A model generated the notes under the pieces. That model worked only from the letters and a program-made list of their open reading frames with translations. It was not told the origin of the DNA and searched no databases. A stretch of 34,333 nt of DNA from Stenotrophomonas sp. VV52 (GTDB taxonomy: Bacteria; Pseudomonadota; Gammaproteobacteria; Xanthomonadales; Xanthomonadaceae): positions 1 to 34,333 of the forward strand of contig NZ_PKQQ01000023.1 in assembly GCF_002893095.1 (NCBI RefSeq), written 5' to 3'. Of the stretch, positions 1-7,685 are shown one piece after another (position 1 is the stretch's first letter; each line of letters begins with the position of its first letter). The position numbers and the translations under genes are program-made.

Positions 1-431
1 TCATGCAGGACAAGCTGTTCGCCAAGGTCGCGGCCGGCAAGATCGAAACCGTCTGGCACCACCAGGTCGAGGAAGTGCTGGGCAACGATGCCGGCGTGAC
101 CGGTGTGCGCGTGAAGTCCACCCTGGACGGCAGCACCCGCGACATCGACGCGCACGGCTTCTTCGTGGCAATCGGTCATCACCCGAACACCACCCTGTTC
201 GACGGCCAGCTGGCGATGAACAACGGCTACCTGGAAATCCGCTCGGGCCTGGGCGGCAATGCCACCCAGACCTCGGTGGAAGGCGTGTTCGCCGCAGGCG
301 ACGTGGCCGACCAGCACTATCGGCAGGCCATCACCTCCGCCGGCTTCGGCTGCATGGCCGCACTGGATGCCGAGCGCTACCTGGATGCACTTAAGATCTC
401 CGATCAACAGCAGCACAGGAACGCCGCCTGA
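1..431 (+). CDS. trxB: Thioredoxin reductase, C-terminal part (5' truncated by window edge)
   Basis: The reading frame is open from the left edge and stops with TGA at 429-431, so only the last ~143 codons are present and the real start lies outside. The protein holds the NADPH-domain end and the returning FAD-domain segment of low-molecular-weight thioredoxin reductase. Visible features are a 'FVAIGHHPNT' strand and the FAD-binding 'GVFAAGDV' motif, followed by 'QAITSAGFGCMAALDAERYL', the usual TrxB ending. The enzyme is cytoplasmic and passes electrons from NADPH to thioredoxin; the CxxC redox centre would be upstream of the window. The ATG at 3 is an internal Met, not a start. The next gene begins 24 bases downstream on the same strand, so the two may be cotranscribed. 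Confidence 0.93.
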   Translation, partial: MQDKLFAKVAAGKIETVWHHQVEEVLGNDAGVTGVRVKSTLDGSTRDIDAHGFFVAIGHHPNTTLFDGQLAMNNGYLEIRSGLGGNATQTSVEGVFAAGDVADQHYRQAITSAGFGCMAALDAERYLDALKISDQQQHRNAA

Positions 432-455
432 GTGCAGCGATGTGAGGAATTCCAG

Positions 456-1541
456 ATGGACAGCGTCGATGTGGTGGTGATCGGAGGTGGGCAGGCGGGT
501 CTTTCGGCTGGCTACTTCCTGCGTCGCAGCGGGCTGTCCTATGTGATTCTTGATGCTGAAGCGTCACCTGGTGGGGCGTGGCAGCATGCGTGGAAATCCT
601 TGCATCTGTTCTCGCCGGCGGGCTGGAGCTCGATTCCCGGTTGGCCGATGCCCGCCACCCGGGAACCGTACCCTTCGCAGGCGGAAGTGCTGGACTACCT
701 CACGCGCTACGAGCACAAATATGCACTGCCCGTCATCCGTCCCGTGCAGGTGGAACGCGTCAGTCGTTCGGGAACCCGGTTGCTGGTGGAAGCAGATGAC
801 GGCCGACAGTGGCATACGCGTGCAGTGATAAGCGCCACAGGTACCTGGCGGCATCCCTACACGCCCGACTATGAAGGTATGGACGCATTCGGCGGCGCGC
901 AGCTGCACTCGGCCCACTACAGCCATCCTGGATCCATTGCCGGAATGCGCGTGGCGATCATCGGCAGCGGCAACTCAGGGGCACAGATTCTGGCCGAGGT
1001 ATCAAAGGTGGCCGACACCACTTGGATCACCCAGGGCAAGCCAGCCTTCCTGGCCGACGATGTGGACGGGCGCGTTCTGTTCGCACGCGCAACCGAGAAG
1101 TGGAGGGCCCAGCAGGAAGGCCGCGAACCGGATGTTCCGCACGGTGGTTTTGGCGACATCGTCATGGTGCCGCCGGTGGTGGATGCGCGGCGCCGCGGTG
1201 TACTGGTCTCCATGCCGCCACCCGTCCGTTTCACCGCCACCGGCATACAGTGGGCAGATGGCAGCGAACGCAACTTGGACGCCGTGATCTGGTGCACCGG
1301 CTTCCGGCCGGCGTTGTCGCACCTGGAAGGAATGGGCATGGTCAACGCCCTGGGTCGGATCGACGTGGATGACACCCAGGTCCGTTCGGTCGCAGCGCCA
1401 TCGGTCTGGCTGCTTGGCTATGGCGACTGGAATGGCGCAGCGTCGGCCACGCTGATCGGGGTGACCCGATACGCGCGCGAGGCAGTAAGGCAAATCAGCG
1501 ACTACGTTGGGGCTTTTTCTCCGCTGTCATCTGGCGCGTGA
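456..1541 (+). CDS. Flavin-containing monooxygenase, ArsO-like
   Basis: This is a 361-aa NAD(P)/FAD-dependent oxidoreductase. The FAD Rossmann motif VVIGGGQAG is at residues ~7-15 and the second, NAD(P)-binding GSGNSG motif at ~170-175. The sequence FGGAQLHSAHY (145-155) matches the flavin-monooxygenase fingerprint FxGxxxHxxxY exactly. The ATG at 456 is chosen over the in-frame GTG at 432 because GAGGA (444-448) sits 7 bases before it and the protein then begins directly with the FAD strand. ArsO proteins of this size are found in arsenic operons, and the convergent neighbour is an arsenate reductase, so an ArsO-type role is a reasonable inference; the substrate is not known. Its 3' end overlaps the arsenate reductase gene by 40 bases on the opposite strand. 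Confidence 0.85.
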   Translation: MDSVDVVVIGGGQAGLSAGYFLRRSGLSYVILDAEASPGGAWQHAWKSLHLFSPAGWSSIPGWPMPATREPYPSQAEVLDYLTRYEHKYALPVIRPVQVERVSRSGTRLLVEADDGRQWHTRAVISATGTWRHPYTPDYEGMDAFGGAQLHSAHYSHPGSIAGMRVAIIGSGNSGAQILAEVSKVADTTWITQGKPAFLADDVDGRVLFARATEKWRAQQEGREPDVPHGGFGDIVMVPPVVDARRRGVLVSMPPPVRFTATGIQWADGSERNLDAVIWCTGFRPALSHLEGMGMVNALGRIDVDDTQVRSVAAPSVWLLGYGDWNGAASATLIGVTRYAREAVRQISDYVGAFSPLSSGA

Positions 1542-2035
1542 GCCTCGGCGCCATTGCCCAGCGCCCGCACCTGCGATTGCAGGGTCATGCGGTCCAGCGC
1601 TTCAGGCTTGAGCGCCAAGAGCAAGCCGAGACGATGCTGGAGCTGGTGAAGCGTGCTCAGGAACGCCTTGTGGACCTGCTCCGCGCTGCCCTGTACTGCA
1701 GCCGGGTCGGGGATACCCCAGTGAGCCGTAACCGGGTGACCTGGCCACACTGGACACGCTTCACCCGCTGCGCGATCGCACACGGTCACGATCAGATCCA
1801 TCTGTGGTGCTTCCGGACCTGCGAATGCCTCCCACGGCTTGCTCGACAGCCCGGCAACGTCGAAGCCAATCTCCGAGAGCACCTGCAGGGCCACTGGATG
1901 AACTACGCCCTTGGGATAACTGCCGGCACTGTAAGCGCGGATACGTCCGCGCCCTAAATGGTTGGCTAGTGCCTCGGCAAGAATGCTGCGCGCCGAGTTG
2001 CCTGTGCAGAGGAACAGAACATTCAGGGTACGCAT
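1502..2035 (-). CDS. arsC: Arsenate reductase, low-molecular-weight phosphatase fold
   Basis: This is a 177-aa protein of the LMW protein-tyrosine-phosphatase superfamily. The N-terminal P-loop CTGNSAR (C10 to R16) is the CX5R catalytic signature. Two further cysteines, C86 and C94, in 'VTVCDRAAGEACP' sit where thiol-dependent arsenate reductases carry their redox pair; ordinary tyrosine phosphatases lack this pattern. It would reduce arsenate to arsenite in the cytoplasm using thioredoxin or another thiol carrier; a thioredoxin reductase gene lies 1.1 kb away. The C-terminal ~40 residues extend beyond the core fold and are charged. No ArsR-type regulator or arsenite pump gene is adjacent, so this is not a complete ars operon as seen here. 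Confidence 0.9.
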   Translation of the reverse strand: MRTLNVLFLCTGNSARSILAEALANHLGRGRIRAYSAGSYPKGVVHPVALQVLSEIGFDVAGLSSKPWEAFAGPEAPQMDLIVTVCDRAAGEACPVWPGHPVTAHWGIPDPAAVQGSAEQVHKAFLSTLHQLQHRLGLLLALKPEALDRMTLQSQVRALGNGAEAHAPDDSGEKAPT

Positions 2036-2111
2036 ACCATCGCAACTATTTATCTAGAACAATCGAAGTATTACCTTCCCATATGTCAGTTCGATGACCG
2101 CCGGAAAGGAC

Positions 2112-2133
2112 GCGGGCACCTTTCGGTGCCCGC
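2112..2133 (-). terminator. Hairpin terminator after the SulP gene
   Basis: A perfect 9-bp stem (GCGGGCACC / GGTGCCCGC) with a 4-base TTTC loop lies about 10 bases beyond the stop codon of the minus-strand transporter gene. No U-tract follows on that strand, so it is either a non-canonical terminator or a 3' stabilising hairpin. Confidence 0.6.
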
Positions 2134-2142
2134 TTCGCTCAT

Positions 2143-3621
2143 TCAATGACCCGACGACAGCGCGGCGCCTGGCGTACGGTGCTTTCCCAGGCGATCAACC
2201 AAGGTCTCACTTGCATCGTTGAGACCGAACACTTCAACGGTCGCGCCGTGCTCGCGCAGCTTCATCACTACCCTGTCGAGCGCATCAACGGCGGTCAGGT
2301 CCCAGAAGTGGGCGTCCTTCAGATCGATTTTGACGTTCTTGGGGACATCCAGATAGTTGAAGCTGCTCACGAACTGTCCGGCAGACGCAAAGAACACCTG
2401 CCCCCTCACAACGTAGACGCGCGAGTCGATGTCGACCTGGGTGTCGTCGATGCTCAGCATCTTTCCGACCTTGCGGGTGAAGAACACGGCCGACAGGACC
2501 ACGCCTGTCAACACGCCCTTGGCAAGGTCGTGGGTAGCCACGGTCACGATGACCGTCCCAATCATCACAATTGAAGAGCTCTTGGGATGAACGGCCAGCT
2601 CGCGCAGCGAGCGCCAGCTGAAGGTTCCGATGCTGACCATGATCATCACCGCGACCAGTGCGGCCATTGGAATCTGACTCACCAGGTTTGACCCATAAAC
2701 AACGAGGAGGAGCAGAACCACGCCGGCCACCAGGCAGGAGAGACGGCCTCGGCCACCGGAAGTGATGTTGATCACCGACTGGCCGATCATTGCACAGCCT
2801 GCCATGCCCCCAAAGAAGCCCGTTACGGTGTTAGCCAAGCCTTGGCCCGCACATTCGCGATTCTTCTGGCTCGGGGTATCGGTCATGTCTTCGACGATCT
2901 GCGCGGTCATCAGCGATTCCAACAGGCCAACGACCGCCAAAGTCGCCGAAACCGGCAGCAGGATCTGGAGTGTCTCCCAGGTGAATGGCACGTCCGGAAT
3001 CAGGAACGACGGCAGGCTGTCAGGCAGCGCCCCCATGTCGCCTACGGTGCGTACCTGGAAGCCGAAATACATGGAAGCGGCCGTAAGAACCACGATCGCC
3101 ACCAATGCCGAAGGAACGGCTTTGGTCAGCAGCGGCAGCAGGTAGATGATTGCCAGACCCACAGCACAGATCGCATACACCATCCACGGCATGCCGATGA
3201 GCTCGGGAAGCTGCGCCATGAAAATGAGAATCGCCAGTGCATTCACAAATCCGGTCACCACCGAGCGCGACACAAAGCGCATCAGCGAGCCCAACCGCAG
3301 GGCGCCGGCCAGCATCTGCAGCACGCCGGCCAGGATGGTGGCGGCAAACAGATACTGGATGCCGTGCTCGCGCACCAGCGTAACCATCACCAACGCCATG
3401 GCGCCGGTCGCAGCCGAGATCATGCCAGGGCGGCCACCGGCGATGGCGGTGATGACGGCGATGCAGAACGAGGCATACAAACCTACCTTTGGGTCGACGC
3501 CGGCGATGATGGAAAACGCGATTGCCTCAGGAATCAGGGCTAGCGCAACGACGATGCCCGACAGCAGGTCACCACGGATGTTACCGAGCCATTGCTGGCG
3601 CAGGGGATAAATTGCAGACAT
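2143..3621 (-). CDS. SulP-family anion transporter with C-terminal STAS domain
   Basis: A 492-aa inner-membrane transporter of the SLC26/SulP family (sulfate, bicarbonate or related anions). The N-terminus carries the family signature region 'GIVVALALIPEAIAFSI' followed by 'GLYASF'. About ten hydrophobic segments follow, then a soluble C-terminal STAS domain from about residue 395 ('VYVVRGQVFFASAGQF... IDLKDAHFWDLTAVDAL'). The ATG at 3621 is preferred to the upstream in-frame start at 3708. It has GGAGA about 9 bases upstream, and the extra 29 residues of the longer form are not typical of the family. Two hairpins lie in the leader between the two candidate starts. The transported anion cannot be read from sequence; nearby sulfur genes make sulfate or a related oxyanion plausible. 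Confidence 0.9.
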   Translation of the reverse strand: MSAIYPLRQQWLGNIRGDLLSGIVVALALIPEAIAFSIIAGVDPKVGLYASFCIAVITAIAGGRPGMISAATGAMALVMVTLVREHGIQYLFAATILAGVLQMLAGALRLGSLMRFVSRSVVTGFVNALAILIFMAQLPELIGMPWMVYAICAVGLAIIYLLPLLTKAVPSALVAIVVLTAASMYFGFQVRTVGDMGALPDSLPSFLIPDVPFTWETLQILLPVSATLAVVGLLESLMTAQIVEDMTDTPSQKNRECAGQGLANTVTGFFGGMAGCAMIGQSVINITSGGRGRLSCLVAGVVLLLLVVYGSNLVSQIPMAALVAVMIMVSIGTFSWRSLRELAVHPKSSSIVMIGTVIVTVATHDLAKGVLTGVVLSAVFFTRKVGKMLSIDDTQVDIDSRVYVVRGQVFFASAGQFVSSFNYLDVPKNVKIDLKDAHFWDLTAVDALDRVVMKLREHGATVEVFGLNDASETLVDRLGKHRTPGAALSSGH

Positions 3622-3635
3622 AGGAAATGATCTCC

Positions 3636-3695
3636 GCGCACAGCCGTGCGCGCCAAACGAAAGAAACAGGCACCCTTCCAGACCTAAGTGTCTGG
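3636..3695 (-). promoter_or_regulatory. Structured leader of the SulP gene (two hairpins)
   Basis: Reading toward the gene on the minus strand, the leader holds CCAGAC-6 nt-GTCTGG (3678-3695). A second stem, GCGCAC-4 nt-GTGCGC (3636-3651), abuts the Shine-Dalgarno GGAGA. The second stem is placed so that it could affect ribosome access. Whether this is a regulated leader or incidental structure cannot be decided from one sequence. Confidence 0.4.
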
Positions 3696-4127
3696 ATCGC
3701 TTCTTCAATCAAGCGTCAGGGTGGAGTCATCGCTAGCCGATCCGTTAGGTATTTGACGGTCTATTGTAAACCGGCATAGCGCCTGAGGGGAAATCCGGCA
3801 TCGCGGTCGCCTCGGTGCATTCTCAAGGGTAGCTTCCCAGATCCCAAGATCATTTCGCAGGCGAGGTCGACAAGCTGGTAGGCAGTTGATCAGACTGAAT
3901 TGAGCTCTGACCGAATCGCCAAAGAAGAGGTGGACATTCGCCGCGGGTCCTATGTCCCGCTATCGGCCATACGCAGACATCCACCCCATCCCTGATAAAC
4001 ATCCCTAGGCCGCAGCAGACCTCGAGCCTGCTGCGGTCAATTGGTTTTGGGGCAGACTACGCCAATGGCCTAAATTCCCCTAGGTCAGTGAGTCTAGCCC
4101 GTCCCTTCTAGGACGCCTTAGGCCACT
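3696..4127. other. Intergenic region without a recognisable gene; one strong hairpin
   Basis: I see no convincing coding sequence in these ~430 bases. The clearest structure is CCGCAGCAG (4010-4018) pairing with CTGCTGCGG (4028-4036), a 9-bp GC-rich stem with a 9-base loop. It is followed on the plus strand by TCAATTGGTTTTGG, a weak T-rich run. This could be the terminator of an unannotated plus-strand small RNA or a terminator reading outward from the bigR side. The promoter of the SulP gene should also lie at the left end of this stretch. Confidence 0.4.
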
Positions 4128-4502
4128 TCAAGTTGATGCATCGTCCGCACAGAAGATCCCATGCATCGCGCCCAGCAGTGCTGCAACGCGCGGGTCTGCC
4201 ATGCGGTAGATGATCGACCGCGATTCCCGCCGGGTCGCTACAAGCTTTCGTTGGCGGAGTTCGGCCAGTTGCTGGGAGAGCGCCGGCTGTCGAATGCCAG
4301 TTGCGTCCTCAAGTCCGCCCACCGTCATTTCACCTTGCGCGAGCTGGCATAGCAGCAACAGGCGCGAGGGGGTGGCCATGAAGCGCAGCAACTCGGCCAC
4401 TTCGGGCACGCGCTCCTTCATCGTGGCTAGGTCAGACGGGCTGAATGGGGGGCTGGTCACAGGCAATGGCAACTTGGGCGGCTGATGTGATGCGAACACC
4501 AT
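4128..4502 (-). CDS. bigR: ArsR-family sulfide/persulfide-responsive repressor (BigR/SqrR type)
   Basis: A winged-helix ArsR/SmtB regulator of 124 aa from the ATG at 4502. Recognition-helix region: 'TGIRQPALSQQLAEL', then 'LVATRRESRSIIYRM' as the wing. It lacks the metal-binding ELCVCDL motif of ArsR/SmtB. It has two cysteines, in 'LLLLCQL' and 'GIFCADD', 66 residues apart. This is the same spacing as Cys42 and Cys108 of Xylella BigR, which form a disulfide on sulfide/persulfide exposure and release DNA. The longer ORF to 4541 would read through the putative operator and is rejected. The divergent operon begins 90 bases away and consists of sulfide-detoxification genes, which supports the assignment strongly. 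Autoregulation from the shared operator is expected. Confidence 0.85.
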   Translation of the reverse strand: MVFASHQPPKLPLPVTSPPFSPSDLATMKERVPEVAELLRFMATPSRLLLLCQLAQGEMTVGGLEDATGIRQPALSQQLAELRQRKLVATRRESRSIIYRMADPRVAALLGAMHGIFCADDAST

Positions 4503-4530
4503 GGGTAACCGATTCAATCTAGCATGTTTC

Positions 4531-4561
4531 CATAGTTGCACAGATTACGTAACTATGTAAT
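4531..4561. promoter_or_regulatory. Candidate BigR operator in the divergent control region
   Basis: An AT-rich imperfect palindrome ATTACgtaactatGTAAT lies at 4544-4561, overlapped by a wider inverted repeat CATAGTT (4531-4537) / AACTATG (4551-4557). It lies between the starts of the repressor (4502) and the dioxygenase gene (4593), where the known BigR box of relatives is found. The AT-richness stands out against the GC-rich surroundings. Confidence 0.6.
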
Positions 4562-4592
4562 TCTCAGGCCACGAAGCCTCCTGGAGCCAGCC

Positions 4593-5534
4593 ATGATCCC
4601 ATCCGTAGCGGTAGACGCCCCCCTGGAGCAGGCTGTGCGCCTGGTCAGTGATGCGCGTGCCGGCCTGCTTCCCTCACCTTCCGTGAAGACGTTCTTTGAC
4701 CCTGCTACGTTCACTGCCAGCCATGTCGTACGCGATCCAACTTCTTCAGCGTGCGCCATCATCGACAGCGTCCTGGACTTCGACATGGCCGCAGGCCGCA
4801 CGTCCACGTCCTCCGCATCGGCGTTGGTGGACTACGTGCGTGCCGAGCGCCTGCAGGTGCAGTGGTTGCTGGAAACCCACGCGCATGCCGACCACCTGTC
4901 CGCGGCTCCATGGCTGCAGGAGCAGGTGGGAGGCGCGCTGGCTATTGGCGAACACATCACCACCGTCCAGGAAACCTTCGGCAAGGTCTTCAATGCCGGT
5001 ACTGCGTTCAAGCGTGATGGCAGCCAGTTCGATCACCTGTTCGCTGACGGTGCCTCCTTCCGCATCGGTAATCTGCAGGCGATGTCGCTGCACGTGCCAG
5101 GCCATACTCCCGCTTGTCTGGCGTACGTGATCGGCGACGCCGTATTTCCTGGAGACACGCTGTTCATGCCGGACTACGGCACCGCCCGATGCGACTTTCC
5201 AGGTGGCTCGGCTCGCCAGTTGTATCGCTCGATCCAGCGCCTGCTGTCCCTGCCCGACGCCGCCCGTGTATTCCTGTGCCACGACTACAAAGCCACCGGC
5301 CGGGACCATTTCGCATGGGAAACAACCATCGGTGCCGAAAGGGCGACAAACATGCATGTGCACGAGGGCGTGAGCGAAGCCATGTTTGTGCAACTGCGGG
5401 AGGCTCGTGATGCCACGCTTCCGATGCCACGGCTGATCCTGCCATCAGTGCAGGTCAACATGCGCGCAGGCCATATGCCCGAACCCGAAGACAACGGCGT
5501 GCGCTACCTCAAGCTGCCGGTGGACCTGCTATGA
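4593..5534 (+). CDS. MBL-fold hydrolase, persulfide (sulfur) dioxygenase-like
   Basis: A 313-aa metallo-beta-lactamase-fold protein. The metal motif HAHADH is at residues 96-101. It is followed by a 'VPGHTP' histidine, the aspartate in 'VFPGDTLF' and the histidine in 'FLCHDY', the ETHE1/persulfide dioxygenase ligand series (HxHxDH, H, D, H). The conserved 'DYGTARCDFPGGSARQLY' region is typical of ETHE1-like proteins. It would oxidise protein or glutathione persulfide to sulfite with a mononuclear iron. The ATG at 4593 is chosen because GGAG lies 6 bases upstream; an upstream ATG at 4536 lies within the operator. The stop overlaps the next gene by ATGA, so translation is coupled. In Xylella the corresponding activity is part of the fused Blh protein; here it is a separate gene. 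Confidence 0.87.
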   Translation: MIPSVAVDAPLEQAVRLVSDARAGLLPSPSVKTFFDPATFTASHVVRDPTSSACAIIDSVLDFDMAAGRTSTSSASALVDYVRAERLQVQWLLETHAHADHLSAAPWLQEQVGGALAIGEHITTVQETFGKVFNAGTAFKRDGSQFDHLFADGASFRIGNLQAMSLHVPGHTPACLAYVIGDAVFPGDTLFMPDYGTARCDFPGGSARQLYRSIQRLLSLPDAARVFLCHDYKATGRDHFAWETTIGAERATNMHVHEGVSEAMFVQLREARDATLPMPRLILPSVQVNMRAGHMPEPEDNGVRYLKLPVDLL

Positions 5535-5971
5535 CGCTCTCTCATCTGGCTTGGTATTGGCCGCTCGCTGGGGGTGCGATGATCGGTACAGCGGCCGGAG
5601 CCTATCTACTCCTTCTCGGGCGCGTTGCTGGCATCTCGGGTCTGCTTGCCAGGGCACTGGGCATGACAGGTGACGGCGGGCGCAGCAGTGCTGTCCTGTT
5701 TCTGGCAGGACTTGCCCTGGCGTCAGGCTTGGCATTGGCGGCCAGACCCATACCCCTGCCGGCGCTCTCCGCAAACGGAACTGTGGTGCTGGTGATTGCG
5801 GGACTGCTGGTGGGTTACGGAACTCGCCTTGGGGCGGGCTGTACCAGTGGGCACGGTGTCTGCGGCCTGGGCCGGGCGTCGCCGCGGTCAGTGGTGGCGA
5901 CCTGCGTGTTCATGCTCGTAGGCATGGCCACGGCGACCCTGGTACAGATTGCGACCGGGGGCCCGGCATGA
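5531..5971 (+). CDS. YeeE/YedE-family half-transporter, first subunit (PmpA-like)
   Basis: A 146-aa integral membrane protein with about four hydrophobic segments and the family signature 'GCTSGHGVCGLGR' near residues 98-110. This cysteine-containing loop is implicated in sulfur-compound (for example thiosulfate) passage in YeeE-type proteins. It belongs to the short two-gene form (DUF395, here with the next gene) that often accompanies sulfide-response regulators. ATGA overlap with the upstream dioxygenase gene and with the downstream partner gives tight translational coupling. The likely role is transport of a reduced sulfur species across the inner membrane; direction and substrate are not shown by sequence. 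Confidence 0.85.
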   Translation: MTLSHLAWYWPLAGGAMIGTAAGAYLLLLGRVAGISGLLARALGMTGDGGRSSAVLFLAGLALASGLALAARPIPLPALSANGTVVLVIAGLLVGYGTRLGAGCTSGHGVCGLGRASPRSVVATCVFMLVGMATATLVQIATGGPA

Positions 5972-6399
5972 TCCGTCTTGCCGCGTTCCTGTGCGGCGCA
6001 CTCTTCGGATTGGGCCTGGTTGTATCCGATATGGCCAACCCAGCCCGCGTGCTTGCTTTCCTTGATGTGAGCGACGCCTGGGACCCCTCACTGGCGCTGG
6101 TCATGCTGGGCGCACTGATTCCTTCCGGCGCAGCCTACCTGCGGATACGCGCCCGTAGAACACCTCTGCTTGCCGAATCGCTGCACATTCCCACCCATCG
6201 CATCATCGACCGGCGCCTGGTCATTGGTTCGGCAATATTCGGCTTGGGTTGGGGACTGGCCGGAGTGTGTCCCGGCCCTGCCATCGCATTGCTGGGAACC
6301 GGCCAGCCCTTCGCGATCATCTTCACCACGGCAATGATCGCAGGCGTGATCCTGCATGGCCTCATTCATCACCCCACTGCACCTATGGGACAACCATGA
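5968..6399 (+). CDS. YeeE/YedE-family half-transporter, second subunit (PmpB-like)
   Basis: A 143-aa membrane protein, partner of the preceding gene. The N-terminus 'LAAFLCGALFGLGLVVSDMANPARV' and the later 'GWGLAGVCPGPAIALLG' are the paired signature of the second DUF395 half, with the conserved Cys in 'GVCPGP'. About four membrane segments are visible. It overlaps by ATGA on both sides, so it is within a single coupled operon. The two half-size proteins together would equal one full-length YeeE/YedE transporter. Confidence 0.85.
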   Translation: MIRLAAFLCGALFGLGLVVSDMANPARVLAFLDVSDAWDPSLALVMLGALIPSGAAYLRIRARRTPLLAESLHIPTHRIIDRRLVIGSAIFGLGWGLAGVCPGPAIALLGTGQPFAIIFTTAMIAGVILHGLIHHPTAPMGQP

Positions 6400-6833
6400 A
6401 CCTCAAACCACTCTCTGCCAACCTCAAGGTATCCGGTCAGCTCCTGCCAGAGGATATTGAAACTCTGAAGGAGCAGGGCTTTGCGAGCGTGATCTGCAAT
6501 CGGCCTGACGACGAACAGCCGGAGCAGCCCAGTCACCATGCGCTGCAGGCTGCCTGCCACCAGGCGGGCATGCAGTTTGCCTATCTTCCCGTCGTGCCTG
6601 GTGTCATTACCGATGATCAGGTGCATACCTTTGCCAGGTTGATCGACGCGCTGCCACGCCCTGTTGCCGCGTACTGCAGAACCGGCACCCGTGCTGCGAT
6701 GCTCTGGGCGCTGTCGGAAGTCGTTCACAACAGAGCGGCGTTTGCCCACGTCCTGTCTGTTGCCTCGGACGCAGGCTATGACCTTTCCTCCATCGCAACA
6801 CGGCTGCAGCAAGGTCCGGCGTCCGGCGACTGA
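6396..6833 (+). CDS. DUF442 / TIGR01244-type sulfurtransferase
   Basis: A 145-aa cytoplasmic protein of the phosphatase/rhodanese-like DUF442 family. The active-site loop 'AYCRTGTRAA' (Cys, four residues, Arg) follows 'LPRPV', as in this family, where it carries sulfur rather than phosphate. The start at 6396 overlaps the previous stop by ATGA; a longer frame from 6249 would overlap the transporter gene and is rejected. In Xylella Blh this domain is fused N-terminal to the persulfide dioxygenase; here it is separate and placed fourth in the operon. It probably makes or relays persulfide between sulfide oxidation and the dioxygenase. Confidence 0.85.
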   Translation: MNLKPLSANLKVSGQLLPEDIETLKEQGFASVICNRPDDEQPEQPSHHALQAACHQAGMQFAYLPVVPGVITDDQVHTFARLIDALPRPVAAYCRTGTRAAMLWALSEVVHNRAAFAHVLSVASDAGYDLSSIATRLQQGPASGD

Positions 6834-6836
6834 CAT

Positions 6837-7646
6837 ATGGAAACCCTATCTCTGCTGCAGTGGGTGCTGGGCGGCCTGTCTGGTGTTCTGGTCGGCTTCG
6901 TGCTCGGCGTGGTTGGCGGGGGCGGATCCATCCTGGCGGTACCACTGATGCTCTACGTGGTCGGCGTGGAAGATCCGCATGCGGCTATCGGCACCAGCGC
7001 CCTGGCAGTGGCGGTCAATGCGGTGTCGAATCTGGTGGTACACGCCCGTAGAGGGAATGTTCGTTGGCCCTGTGCTTCGGTCTTCGCCCTGGCGGGGGTC
7101 GCGGGCGCCTACCTGGGTTCCAGCGTGGGCAAGGCCTTCGACGGCAAGAGGCTGTTGGCGCTGTTTGCTGTGGTCATGGTCATTGTCGGCATCGCCATGC
7201 TTCGCAGGCGCAACACGCCTGGATTCGCGGACGCTCGGCTCGGCAGACGCAACGCGCCCGCACTGATTGGGCTGGGCGCCACCGCCGGCGGGCTATCCGG
7301 CTTCTTTGGCATTGGCGGAGGGTTCCTTATCGTGCCCGCACTGGTGGCCGCGACGGGCATGCCGATGATCGCCGCAGTCGGAAGCTCGCTCGTCGCCGTC
7401 GCCGCATTTGGCATGACCACCGCACTGAACTACGCGCATGCAGGTCTGATCAACTGGAAGCTCGCGGCAGTGTTCGTCGTTGCCGGCATGGCTGGTGGTA
7501 CTGCAGGAGCAGCAACTTCGACGAAGCTTGCCAGCTATCGTGGAGCTCTGAACACGGTATTTGCAGTACTGATCTTCATTACTGCCGCATACATGCTGTG
7601 GAAGGTGGGCTGGCCGGATGTGTTCCAGACCACAGCCGAGCACTGA
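6837..7646 (+). CDS. TauE/SafE-family sulfite/anion exporter
   Basis: A 269-aa inner-membrane protein with about eight hydrophobic segments in two similar halves. The repeated family motif appears as 'GFVLGVVGGGGSILAVPLMLYVVG' in the first half and 'GGLSGFFGIGGGFLIVPALV' in the second. TauE/SafE proteins export sulfite, sulfoacetate or related anions. As the last gene of the bigR-controlled operon, starting 3 bases after the preceding stop, it would remove the sulfite produced by the persulfide dioxygenase. The operon ends here, facing a convergent gene 39 bases away. Confidence 0.87.
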   Translation: METLSLLQWVLGGLSGVLVGFVLGVVGGGGSILAVPLMLYVVGVEDPHAAIGTSALAVAVNAVSNLVVHARRGNVRWPCASVFALAGVAGAYLGSSVGKAFDGKRLLALFAVVMVIVGIAMLRRRNTPGFADARLGRRNAPALIGLGATAGGLSGFFGIGGGFLIVPALVAATGMPMIAAVGSSLVAVAAFGMTTALNYAHAGLINWKLAAVFVVAGMAGGTAGAATSTKLASYRGALNTVFAVLIFITAAYMLWKVGWPDVFQTTAEH

Positions 7647-7685
7647 TAGCCAGCGCAGCGCTTCAAAGGCATTGTTAGGAAATTA

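Noticed and set aside
2842..3543. Long open frame on the plus strand opposite the SulP gene
   Set aside because: Composition (Gln/His/Arg-rich, low complexity) is that of an antisense shadow of a high-GC gene, and no family is recognisable.
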